Assembly (NCBI GenBank): GCA_041600735.1
Contig: JBFIJN010000520.1
Span: 1-6,080, forward strand
Direction of reading: 5' to 3'
Source: Paraliomyxa sp041600735
GTDB lineage: Bacteria > Myxococcota_A > Polyangia > Nannocystales > Nannocystaceae
DNA length: 6,080 bases
The notes beneath the pieces were generated by a model, which was given only the letters and a program-made list of their open reading frames with translations, searched no databases and was not told the DNA's origin. The translations under genes were made by a program, and so were the position numbers. This document shows, piece after piece, positions 1 through 6,080 of the stretch. The first letter of the stretch is position 1, and the number at the start of each line of letters is the position of its first letter.

Positions 1-1
1 C

Positions 2-817
2 GCGGACTTCTTTGGTGCGACCCACGTGGGTCGTGTTCGCGACGACAACCAGGATCAGTTCCTGGTCGCCGCGCTCGAGCGCGGCTTGCTCATCGAGGGC
101 TCGAGCCTCCCGGCCGAGGCGGGCACGCGGATCACCGACACGCCGCAGGCGCGGCTGCTGATCGTGGCCGACGGCATCGGCGGGCACGGCGGGGGCGAGC
201 TTGCTTCGGCGGTGACCATCGATGCGATGGCGCACTACGCGTTTGCGGCGATGCCGTGGGCGATGGGCACCAAGGAGGGCTCGTTCGAAGCGATCGCCGA
301 GGGCCTGCGCGAGGCGGTGGGCCTGGCCCAGGCGCGGATGCGTCGCGTGGCGCGGCGCAAGAACGTGGCGCCCGATCTGGGCACCACGCTGACGATGGCG
401 TACCTGGCCTGGCCGGATCTGCACGTGGTGCACGTGGGGGACAGCCGCGCCTATCTGCTGCGCGAAGGCACGCTGCTCCGGCTGACGCGCGACCACACCT
501 TGGCGCAGCGCATGGTCGACGACGAGGCCATGACGCCCGAGCAAGCCGAGAGCTCGCACTACAGTCACGTGCTGGTCAACGCGGTGGGCGGGGGGACCGA
601 CGACGTCGATGTGGAGCTGCACCGCCTGCGCCTCGAGATCGAGGATCAGCTGATGCTGTGTACCGATGGGCTCTACGACATGGTGCCCGACTCCGCGATC
701 GCCGAGCACCTGCGACGTACCGATCGGCCCGTCGACGATGTGGTGAACGGGCTGATCGCCGCCGCCAACGCGGCCGGCGGGCGCGACAACGTGACGGTGG
801 TGCTGGCGCGGTTCTGA
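2..817 (+). CDS. PP2C-family Ser/Thr protein phosphatase, 5' end outside the window
   Basis: This is a metal-dependent Ser/Thr phosphatase of the PPM/PP2C fold, expected to be cytosolic and to remove phosphate from proteins modified by Hanks-type kinases. The reading frame is open from base 2. A GTG at 26 is an internal Val, because the conserved first motif already begins before it, so the true start lies a few codons off-window. Counting from the first visible residue (271 in all), the motifs run in order: VGRVRDDNQD (9-18), VADGIGGH with metal-binding D57 (55-62), GTTL (127-130), HVGDSRAY (144-151), LTRDHT (161-166), CTDGLYD with D222 (220-226) and GGRDN with D262 (259-263). All core metal ligands are present, so it should be active. 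The stretch between motif 1 and the DGxGGH motif contains a GSSLP segment, which I recall from a PP2C subgroup common in myxobacteria and planctomycetes. No sensor or membrane segment is visible. It converges on the lipoprotein gene with a 4-base gap, so it belongs to a different transcript. Confidence 0.95.
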   Translation, partial: ADFFGATHVGRVRDDNQDQFLVAALERGLLIEGSSLPAEAGTRITDTPQARLLIVADGIGGHGGGELASAVTIDAMAHYAFAAMPWAMGTKEGSFEAIAEGLREAVGLAQARMRRVARRKNVAPDLGTTLTMAYLAWPDLHVVHVGDSRAYLLREGTLLRLTRDHTLAQRMVDDEAMTPEQAESSHYSHVLVNAVGGGTDDVDVELHRLRLEIEDQLMLCTDGLYDMVPDSAIAEHLRRTDRPVDDVVNGLIAAANAAGGRDNVTVVLARF

Positions 818-821
818 GGCG

Positions 822-1943
822 CTAGCCGGCCGCCGTCGAGGCGCAGCCGAACGCGATGCTGATCGAGCCGTTCTCCGAGCCCTGTAGCTTGTCGCAGGTC
901 TGCGGGCACATCACGATCATCTGCGGTGCGGCGGGGTTGTCGTAGTACCAGCCGTCGATCACGTTGGGGCAATCGGCGGCCGAGTCGATGCGGCCGATCT
1001 CGATCACACCGCCCATGCCGTCGTGGAACTCGAGGTTCACCTTGTCGGGGTCGAACTCCATGTCATCGGGCGGCGGCGGGATCTCGAACTCGCAGGCGAG
1101 CTGGGTGCCGCCGACGACCTCGGTGGCGAGCACGTCGAAGACGGTCTGGAAGTCTTGATCGCACAGGTCGGCGGCGACGCCCCCGGTCATGTTCGAGAGG
1201 TCGATGTAGTCGGTACCGATCGCGGCCGCGCTCGGGCAGTTGGAGTGACAGACGACCGAGTGCTGGATGTACCCCGCGTAGCTCGGGTCGAGCGCCAGGA
1301 AGGCGGCGTCGAAGTCCGCGAGGTTCATGTTGGACTCGTCGTCGGTCACGATCACGAGGTGCTTGGACGACTCCTCGCGGATCGCGGGAGCCCACTCGGC
1401 GTGCGTCGCCAGCAGCACGGCCCAGGCGTTGTTGCTGCCGACCCGCTCGTCGACATGAGTGAACGTGGGCGGGTTCGCGTCGGCGCCGGGGCAGCCGCCG
1501 CCGCCGAGCGGCGGATCGATGCAGATCCCGTTGCCGTCGTTGGGGTAGCTCGACACGAGCACCACGTGCACATCGATCCCGCTGCCGATGATCTGCGCAG
1601 AGAAGTCGTTCATCTCGGCTTGGATCTGCGCGGCCTCGAAGCTCATCGAGCCCGAGTTGTCGACCACGAAGATGATGTCTGCGGGCAGCGGGACCAGCTC
1701 GGCGGCCTCGCTCACCGCGGCACACTCCTCGTTGCCGCCGGGAACGTCGTGGACGGGAACATCGAGCTTGATCCCGCCGGCCGTGTCATCGGCGGTGTCG
1801 CCTGCAGTACCCATGGTGCCGTCGGTGCCGGGCAGGGGGATTCCGCCCGAACCTTGGTCATCCCCACGCTCGCCGGTATCGCCGCAGGCCATGATCATGA
1901 CCAATAGCGAGCTCGCTGCGATCTTCGTTTGCTTCTTCGTCAT
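822..1943 (-). CDS. vWA-domain lipoprotein with Cys-rich C-terminal module
   Basis: A 373-residue exported lipoprotein of a family frequent in myxobacteria; its ligand is unknown. The signal peptide runs from residue 1 to 19 (KK near the start, hydrophobic ASSLLVMIMA) and ends at lipobox cysteine C20. An Asp/Gly/Thr-rich flexible linker follows to about residue 73. The von Willebrand A domain spans about 87-280, with the MIDAS motif DNSGSMS at 95-101 (D95, S97, S99) and a second acidic loop TDDES at 200-204, so metal-dependent binding is likely. A tail (about 297-373) carries C325, GWYYD (331-335), C346, C350 and FGC (C367), a pattern I recall from related lipoproteins. Eleven cysteines besides C20 suggest disulfides and a location outside the cytoplasm. 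An in-frame ATG at 1982 would add 13 residues and overlap the upstream stop as ATGA, but it has no ribosome site and would lengthen the signal peptide; the ATG at 1943 has GAGGG five bases upstream. Likely co-transcribed with the TPR gene. Confidence 0.88.
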   Translation of the reverse strand: MTKKQTKIAASSLLVMIMACGDTGERGDDQGSGGIPLPGTDGTMGTAGDTADDTAGGIKLDVPVHDVPGGNEECAAVSEAAELVPLPADIIFVVDNSGSMSFEAAQIQAEMNDFSAQIIGSGIDVHVVLVSSYPNDGNGICIDPPLGGGGCPGADANPPTFTHVDERVGSNNAWAVLLATHAEWAPAIREESSKHLVIVTDDESNMNLADFDAAFLALDPSYAGYIQHSVVCHSNCPSAAAIGTDYIDLSNMTGGVAADLCDQDFQTVFDVLATEVVGGTQLACEFEIPPPPDDMEFDPDKVNLEFHDGMGGVIEIGRIDSAADCPNVIDGWYYDNPAAPQMIVMCPQTCDKLQGSENGSISIAFGCASTAAG

Positions 1944-1948
1944 CGACA

Positions 1949-1953
1949 CCCTC
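1949..1953 (-). promoter_or_regulatory. Ribosome binding site of the vWA lipoprotein gene
   Basis: Read on the minus strand, GAGGG stands five bases before the ATG at 1943. The competing ATG at 1982, which overlaps the TGA of the upstream gene, is preceded by C-rich sequence with no purine run. This site therefore favours the shorter protein, whose signal peptide also has the more normal length. Confidence 0.6.
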
Positions 1954-1978
1954 GCGCCTAGGATAACAGGCCGCAGTG

Positions 1979-4900
1979 TCATTGGGGGCTGGCGACATCG
2001 ATCAGATCACGGACACGCTCGATGCCTTCGGGGCCAGGTGTGAGCTTCGGTCCGAGATCGTAGTACGTACGGATTTCGGGTCGACTGAGGATCGTTGTAC
2101 TCGCGGTTAACAACTCGGCATCGGATCCGAGCTGAGCGAGCAACCAGTCGAACACATCCAAGCGCGCTGCATCGACGCCGCGACGCAAGGCGATCGCTTC
2201 GGCGAGCTCGGGTCGGGCGCGTAGCGCCGTGAGGGTCGCGCCACCGTCTCGTAGCAGCCAAGCCATGAGTCCTTCGGGGCCCAGCTGTCGTCGAAGTGCG
2301 TCCATGTCGTCACGGGTGGCCGAGTCCTTCGTGGCTTCGAGCATCGCCAGGTGGAGGAGCGCGCTCGCATGTGCGGTGGTGTCGAGGCCGTCCCACTGCG
2401 CGTGGGCGGCCGCGAAGGCCTCCACGGCTCGCCGCGCCGACGGCTCGTCCTTGCGCAGCACCGCGAGCCCCTGCAGGGCGTCGGCCTTCAGCCACAGCAG
2501 CGCCGCGTGGGTGGGGCGGTGGCCATGACGCTGCACCGCGCCCTCGAGGGCCTCGTAGTTGGTGAGCTGGTGCTCGAGATCTTCGAGCGCCGTCGCATCC
2601 ATGCTTCCCGCGATCGCGGCAGCGCGCGCGGCGGTCTCGTCGGTGAGGTCGACCTTGACGCTCTCGACGGTGCGCGCGAGCTGGGCCAGCGCGCGCTCAT
2701 CGGCGCGCCGCGAGTGCCAGCGTAGCAAGCGCCCGTAGGGCGAGGCGCTCTTCGGCGCGAGGACCTGCTCTTGTTGGATCATGTCGAGCGCGCGTCGCAG
2801 GCTCTGACTCGTGCTCATCGCCTTGCGCAGGCGCGCGTGCTCTGGGCCATGGAGCAGGGCGATGAGGAGGTCTTGGACCTCGGCATGGGACAAGCGCAGC
2901 CGCTCGGGGTGTAGCGAGAGCTCGAGGAGCTCGACCGAAGCGAGCAGCTCGATCGACGAGCCGAGGTTGCCCACCACCAGCGCGTTGTCGGGGGCGAGGC
3001 TGCGCGAGCGCTCGAGCAGCTCCACGGCCTCGCGGAGCCTCGCGATCTCGCCCGTGCACTCGTAGCGCGAGAGCACGGCGAGCGCGGCGTTGTTGGCGGC
3101 CGTGCTGTCGTGCTTCGATTGCTCGCCCCAGCCCGCGGCCACTTCGGCGAGCTTGGCATCGGCGCCGGCGTAGTCGCCCTTCTCGACCAGGTCGGACGCT
3201 TCGAGCTCGAGCAGCCGCCAGCGCACGCTGGCTTGGCTCTGGTCGCAGCGACCCAGCCATGTGCGGACTTCGTCGCGATCGGTCGCCATCACTGCGATCA
3301 GCTGAGCGGCGGCATGGGTCAGCGGCGGCTCGGCTGTCTCGTACACGTGCTCGGCCACCTCGCGGGCCCGCGCCACCAGCCCGAGCTCGCGGTAGGTGCT
3401 GGCCACGGCGAGCTGCACCTCGAGCGGGTCGTCGTCGAGCAGGCTCGCCAGCTCGCGCTCACCCTCTTGCTCCTTGCCCATGCGGTAGTAGACCTGCCCG
3501 AGGCCGAGGTGGTAGCTGGGGACTCCGCTGCCCTCGCGACCGATGGCCAGGAAGGCGCGCTCGGCCCCGTCGAGCAGCTTCTGGCGCGCCTCGCCTTCTT
3601 CGGCGTTGGCGCGGCGCAGCTTGATGGTGCCCCACTGGATCGCAATACCCACCACGCCCGCGAGCGCGGTGTACTCGTCGCGTAGGCGCGAGAGCTCCCG
3701 GTCTTGCTCGATCTGCTCCTCGAGCCACTCGCCGAAGATCTTCTGCTGCTGGGCCTCGCTGGCGTTCTGCAGCTTGCGCATGATCGCGGGCGGGAGATGG
3801 CCCTGCTGAGCCTTCTCGAGCAGCTGCTCGGAGAGCGCATCGGCCTTCTCGACATACATGCGCTGCGCCGACTCGAACGCGGGCAGCCGGCTGGTGAGCA
3901 CGCGCTCGAGCAGGGCATCGGCCTCGGCCTCGCGCCCGGCCGTGGCGTAGGCCGAGGCGAGCGAGGCCTGTGCCTCCAGCACCATGCGACCGGGCGGGCC
4001 GATCGCGGTCAGCACCGCCAACGCGCCCGCAGCGTCGCCCTCGGCGAGCTTCAGATCGGCCAGCGCCACCGCGAGCTCCTGGTCACCGGGGGCGGCGGCA
4101 ACGACGGCGGCGAGCGCCTCGGGCTCGGTGAGCGCGAGCGCGGCGAGCCGAGCAGGATCGATCGCAGCCGCCTGGGCCGCGGCGCGCTGCTCGAGCACGA
4201 GCTCTCGGGTGCTCGCGACCGCCGAGTGGCGGGCCCCGCCCTCCCAGCGATCGATGGTCGGCGAGAGCTCGAGCCACACCGACATCGAGGGCTCCTCGCT
4301 CAGGCGCTCGAGCAGCGCCCCGGCGGCGGCGACCGCCTCGGGATCCTCGGGCATCGAGGCGTACTGCCGGATGGCCTCGAGCGGCCACTCTGCGGCGAGC
4401 CCCGCGGCCAGCATGCGGTTGAGCTCGCGGCGGCGGGTGTTGAGGCGGTCCGCCTCGCTGGGGGTGGCGAGCGCTCGCGCATCGCCGAGCAGCTCGATCG
4501 CGCCCAAGATCGGCTCGGGCCCCTCGGTCCCCAGCTCCTGCGCCCACTGCTCGAGCAGCGCGACCATCGGCTGAGCCTGCGTGGCCGAGTGGGCAACCTC
4601 GGGCAGCGCGCGGTAGCGCATGGCGATGCGCTTGACCTCGGCCAGGTGCTCGACGGTGAGCGGCGATGCGACGTCTGCGGCCGAGAGCCGCACGAACGCC
4701 TCGATCACCGGGCGGAGCTCGGTCGGGCTCGCCTCGGGGAACTCCATGAGGATGGCCTCGTACTGATCGACGACCGCAGCACGACCCTCGGGCCCCGCTT
4801 CGGCCTCGGCCTGCTGCGCCGACTCGATGGCGACCGCGAGACGATGCCCCGGGGAGGTCAGGTAGTGATGCACCAGGCCACCGAGCACGCCGACGACGAG

Positions 4901-5647
4901 CGCCACGGCCATCAGGCGTCGCCACCAGCGCGTCACGGCCGAGAGCGACTCCTTGCCGAGGAAGTACCAGCCGTCTTCGGACTTCGACACGCGGAAGGCA
5001 TCGAGGGGGAGCACCGGCACGAACAGCGCCGTCACGTAGCGCGTGGTGACGTAGGTGCCGTCGGGGCGAGGGTCACGCTCGCCGTAGACGCGCACGCCAA
5101 AGCCGTTGATCCCCCACAGCGCGGGCGCCGAGCTGATCGGGCGCGGGGCCTCCACGATCTGCCGCACCGAGTTGGCGATCGCGGAGGGTGCGTCCTCGCT
5201 CGCGGCGCGGGCCACCGCGATGGCCTCGTCGCGTCGCTGCTGATGAATCAACCACCAGGCGCGCGTGACCAGCACGAAGCGCTCGGGATCGACGAGCCCG
5301 GCGGCGACCAGCTCGGCGACGGGCCCCGGGCTCGCGGCCGCGCAGGCGCCCTGCAGCAGCCGGCGGGCGGGCTCGCGCTGCTGGGCCGCGAGCAGCAGGC
5401 CTGCGGCATCGCCAACGCGATCGGCACAGAGGTTGCGCACCTTGTCGCGCTGCTCTTCATCGTCGCCGAGCTCGGTGAGCGCCTCGCCGAGCGGGGCGAG
5501 GATTTCCTGCTCGATGGTGGTGACGAGGGTTGCGAGCGCCTCGCGATGGAGCGCCCAGTCCTGACGCGCCGGATCGGGGTCGAGAGTAGGACGTCGCAGG
5601 ATCTCGTTGATCGTGTTCAGCCCTTGGCCGACGCGCTCGATGGACAT
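1979..5647 (-). CDS. Large single-pass membrane protein with a long TPR-like helical repeat region
   Basis: I do not recognise a named family for this 1222-residue protein. Residues 1-165 are mostly helical and Ala/Leu-rich. Residues 175-236 form a compact beta/aromatic module with GFGVRVYGERD (182-192), TYVTTRYVTALFVPVLPL (198-215) and YFLGKESLS (228-236); similar modules occur before membrane segments in some bacterial DnaJ-like and TPR proteins (from memory). One transmembrane helix follows at about 245-264. The Arg-rich stretch just before it (R240, R243, R244) predicts N-terminus in, C-terminus out. The rest (270-1222) is helix-pair solenoid. TPR-like units are clearest near 521-551, 555-589, 710-741, 743-775, 811-840 and 1049-1088, and a charged, possibly coiled segment lies near 600-660. 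The role is probably a scaffold; no catalytic motif is seen. The frame is open back to 5884, but that extension overlaps the next gene and is Arg/Pro/Ser-rich, so the ATG at 5647 is chosen; it lacks a clear ribosome site. G+C falls over the last ~350 bases. Confidence 0.85.
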   Translation of the reverse strand: MSIERVGQGLNTINEILRRPTLDPDPARQDWALHREALATLVTTIEQEILAPLGEALTELGDDEEQRDKVRNLCADRVGDAAGLLLAAQQREPARRLLQGACAAASPGPVAELVAAGLVDPERFVLVTRAWWLIHQQRRDEAIAVARAASEDAPSAIANSVRQIVEAPRPISSAPALWGINGFGVRVYGERDPRPDGTYVTTRYVTALFVPVLPLDAFRVSKSEDGWYFLGKESLSAVTRWWRRLMAVALVVGVLGGLVHHYLTSPGHRLAVAIESAQQAEAEAGPEGRAAVVDQYEAILMEFPEASPTELRPVIEAFVRLSAADVASPLTVEHLAEVKRIAMRYRALPEVAHSATQAQPMVALLEQWAQELGTEGPEPILGAIELLGDARALATPSEADRLNTRRRELNRMLAAGLAAEWPLEAIRQYASMPEDPEAVAAAGALLERLSEEPSMSVWLELSPTIDRWEGGARHSAVASTRELVLEQRAAAQAAAIDPARLAALALTEPEALAAVVAAAPGDQELAVALADLKLAEGDAAGALAVLTAIGPPGRMVLEAQASLASAYATAGREAEADALLERVLTSRLPAFESAQRMYVEKADALSEQLLEKAQQGHLPPAIMRKLQNASEAQQQKIFGEWLEEQIEQDRELSRLRDEYTALAGVVGIAIQWGTIKLRRANAEEGEARQKLLDGAERAFLAIGREGSGVPSYHLGLGQVYYRMGKEQEGERELASLLDDDPLEVQLAVASTYRELGLVARAREVAEHVYETAEPPLTHAAAQLIAVMATDRDEVRTWLGRCDQSQASVRWRLLELEASDLVEKGDYAGADAKLAEVAAGWGEQSKHDSTAANNAALAVLSRYECTGEIARLREAVELLERSRSLAPDNALVVGNLGSSIELLASVELLELSLHPERLRLSHAEVQDLLIALLHGPEHARLRKAMSTSQSLRRALDMIQQEQVLAPKSASPYGRLLRWHSRRADERALAQLARTVESVKVDLTDETAARAAAIAGSMDATALEDLEHQLTNYEALEGAVQRHGHRPTHAALLWLKADALQGLAVLRKDEPSARRAVEAFAAAHAQWDGLDTTAHASALLHLAMLEATKDSATRDDMDALRRQLGPEGLMAWLLRDGGATLTALRARPELAEAIALRRGVDAARLDVFDWLLAQLGSDAELLTASTTILSRPEIRTYYDLGPKLTPGPEGIERVRDLIDVASPQ

Positions 5648-5763
5648 GCTGCGGACGCTAACAGGCGCGCGTGCCCGGGCGGAGGGCCGGAGGAATAACG
5701 GTGTGCCGACGCTCGAGCGGGCGATTGTTCGCAGTGGACCGAAAGGGCCAGCGCGGGAGCGAG
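5648..5763 (-). other. Intergenic gap upstream of the TPR gene
   Basis: These 116 bases separate the stop of the upstream partial gene from the start of the TPR gene and are the only non-coding stretch of any size in the window. They could hold a promoter for the TPR-lipoprotein pair, but I find no convincing -35/-10 pair and no sigma-54 site. A 10-base palindrome CGCTCGAGCG (5710-5719) and a short imperfect hairpin (5735-5750: TGGACC, GAAA loop, GGGCCA on the + strand, one mismatch) are present. The hairpin lies 13 bases past the upstream stop and has no U tract, so it is at best a weak terminator. Confidence 0.35.
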
Positions 5764-6080
5764 CTACAGGCCCAGGCGAATGCCGCGATCGCGGCAGTAG
5801 TTGCGGATCTCCTTGCGTCGATCGTCGCGGCTCGGCAGGGCCTTCATCGCATCCTTGGCGGCCGGCTCGTCCTTGTTGCCGCACGCCGCCTTGGCCTTCA
5901 CGGTCAGCGTCTCGTTGGACTTCTTCTTGTACTGGCTGCGCGTGGCCAGCCGGTAGGCATCGCGGTAGCGCTTCTCGGCGAGCGCCTTCTTGGCCTCCTC
6001 GAGCAGCTCCTCGGCGGTCATCGCCGCCTCGCCCGTGGGATCGGAGGTGGGCTTGGAGGACTTGGTGCTCGAGCGCTCGC
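5764..6080 (-). CDS. C-terminal end of a larger protein with a TPR-like two-cysteine domain, possibly a Ser/Thr kinase; N-terminus outside the window
   Basis: The frame is open from the right edge to a TAG at 5764-5766, giving 104 visible residues. The Met at 6021 is unlikely to be the start, because the 19 codons before it are open and encode a typical linker (S/T/K/P-rich, with SSTKSSKPTSDPTGEAA). After it come a helix pair (EELLEEAKKALAEKRYRDAY, then LATRSQYKKK) and a last segment with two cysteines in the pattern AACxxxD...L...R...I.nYCRDRGIRL. From memory, this kind of ending is frequent in myxobacterial Hanks-type Ser/Thr kinases and TPR proteins, where the catalytic or sensor part lies upstream. 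No kinase motif is inside the window, so the kinase reading is inference. The tail is very Lys/Arg-rich. It runs in the same direction as the TPR gene, 116 bases upstream of it, and could share a transcript. Alternatively it is a small standalone protein starting at 6021, which I consider less likely. Confidence 0.7.
   Translation of the reverse strand, partial: ERSSTKSSKPTSDPTGEAAMTAEELLEEAKKALAEKRYRDAYRLATRSQYKKKSNETLTVKAKAACGNKDEPAAKDAMKALPSRDDRRKEIRNYCRDRGIRLGL

Noticed and set aside
1023..1907. A 294-codon open frame on the + strand opposite the lipoprotein gene
   Set aside because: It is the codon-aligned shadow of the vWA gene, whose sense product has a lipobox, a MIDAS motif and a conserved tail.
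3704..5698. A 664-codon open frame on the + strand opposite the TPR gene
   Set aside because: It is codon-aligned antisense to the TPR gene, where GC-rich third positions remove stops. Its product is an Arg/Gly/Glu/His-rich string with no domain, and the sense protein has coherent repeats and a membrane helix.
5710..5719. Perfect palindrome CGCTCGAGCG in the intergenic gap as an operator
   Set aside because: GCTCGAG recurs many times across the window because of Leu-Glu codons, so a single copy here is not evidence of a binding site.
5735..5750. Short hairpin with GAAA/UUUC loop as a terminator
   Set aside because: The stem has only five pairs with one mismatch and no following U tract.
5725..5752. 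Possible sigma-54 promoter (CTGGCCC...CTGC on the minus strand)
   Set aside because: The GG and GC elements are 17 bases apart instead of 12, and the TTGC half is not matched.
5648..5884. Extension of the TPR protein by 79 residues to an ATG at 5884
   Set aside because: It would overlap the upstream gene by about 120 bases, and the added sequence is Arg/Pro/Ser-rich, typical of out-of-frame or non-coding GC-rich DNA.
5689..6080. GGAGG followed after seven bases by GTG (5701) on the + strand, opening a frame to the window edge
   Set aside because: The ribosome-like site is good, but the frame is codon-aligned antisense to the right-hand gene, and I see no recognisable protein in it.

Overview
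The window is GC-rich (hand-counted 60-base blocks run from about 53% to 82% G+C) and almost fully coding. It looks like the chromosome of a myxobacterium (Myxococcota). My best guess is a Nannocystis/Plesiocystis-type lineage. The clues are GC-dominated third codon positions, an Asp/Gly/Thr-rich linker after a lipobox, a von Willebrand A lipoprotein with a Cys-rich tail, and signalling and TPR proteins side by side. This assignment is inference; no marker gene is present.

Layout. At the left edge, on the + strand, is a PP2C-type Ser/Thr phosphatase (2-817) that lacks only its first few codons. Only 4 bases separate it from a convergent minus-strand gene for a vWA-domain lipoprotein (822-1943). 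Upstream of that, on the same minus strand, is a very long gene (1979-5647) for a 1222-residue protein: a cytosolic N-terminus, one membrane segment and a long helical TPR-like exported region. After a 116-base gap (5648-5763) comes the 3' end of another minus-strand gene (5764 to beyond 6080). It encodes a Ser/Thr/Pro/Lys-rich linker and a small helical two-cysteine C-terminal domain, which in myxobacteria often ends Ser/Thr kinases or TPR proteins.

The three minus-strand genes read in one direction and may form an operon. The TPR and lipoprotein genes are the most tightly linked, being 35 bases apart. A plausible but unproven picture is an envelope module: the TPR protein spans the inner membrane, the lipoprotein carries a metal-dependent adhesion domain outside the cytoplasm, and the phosphatase (with the off-window protein, if it is a kinase) sets phosphorylation on the cytosolic side.

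There are no RNA genes, insertion sequences, CRISPR arrays or sizeable repeats that I can see. The many long ORFs in other frames and on the opposite strand are GC-driven shadows of these four genes. The least ordinary signals are the architecture of the TPR protein and the drop in G+C across its last ~350 bases.
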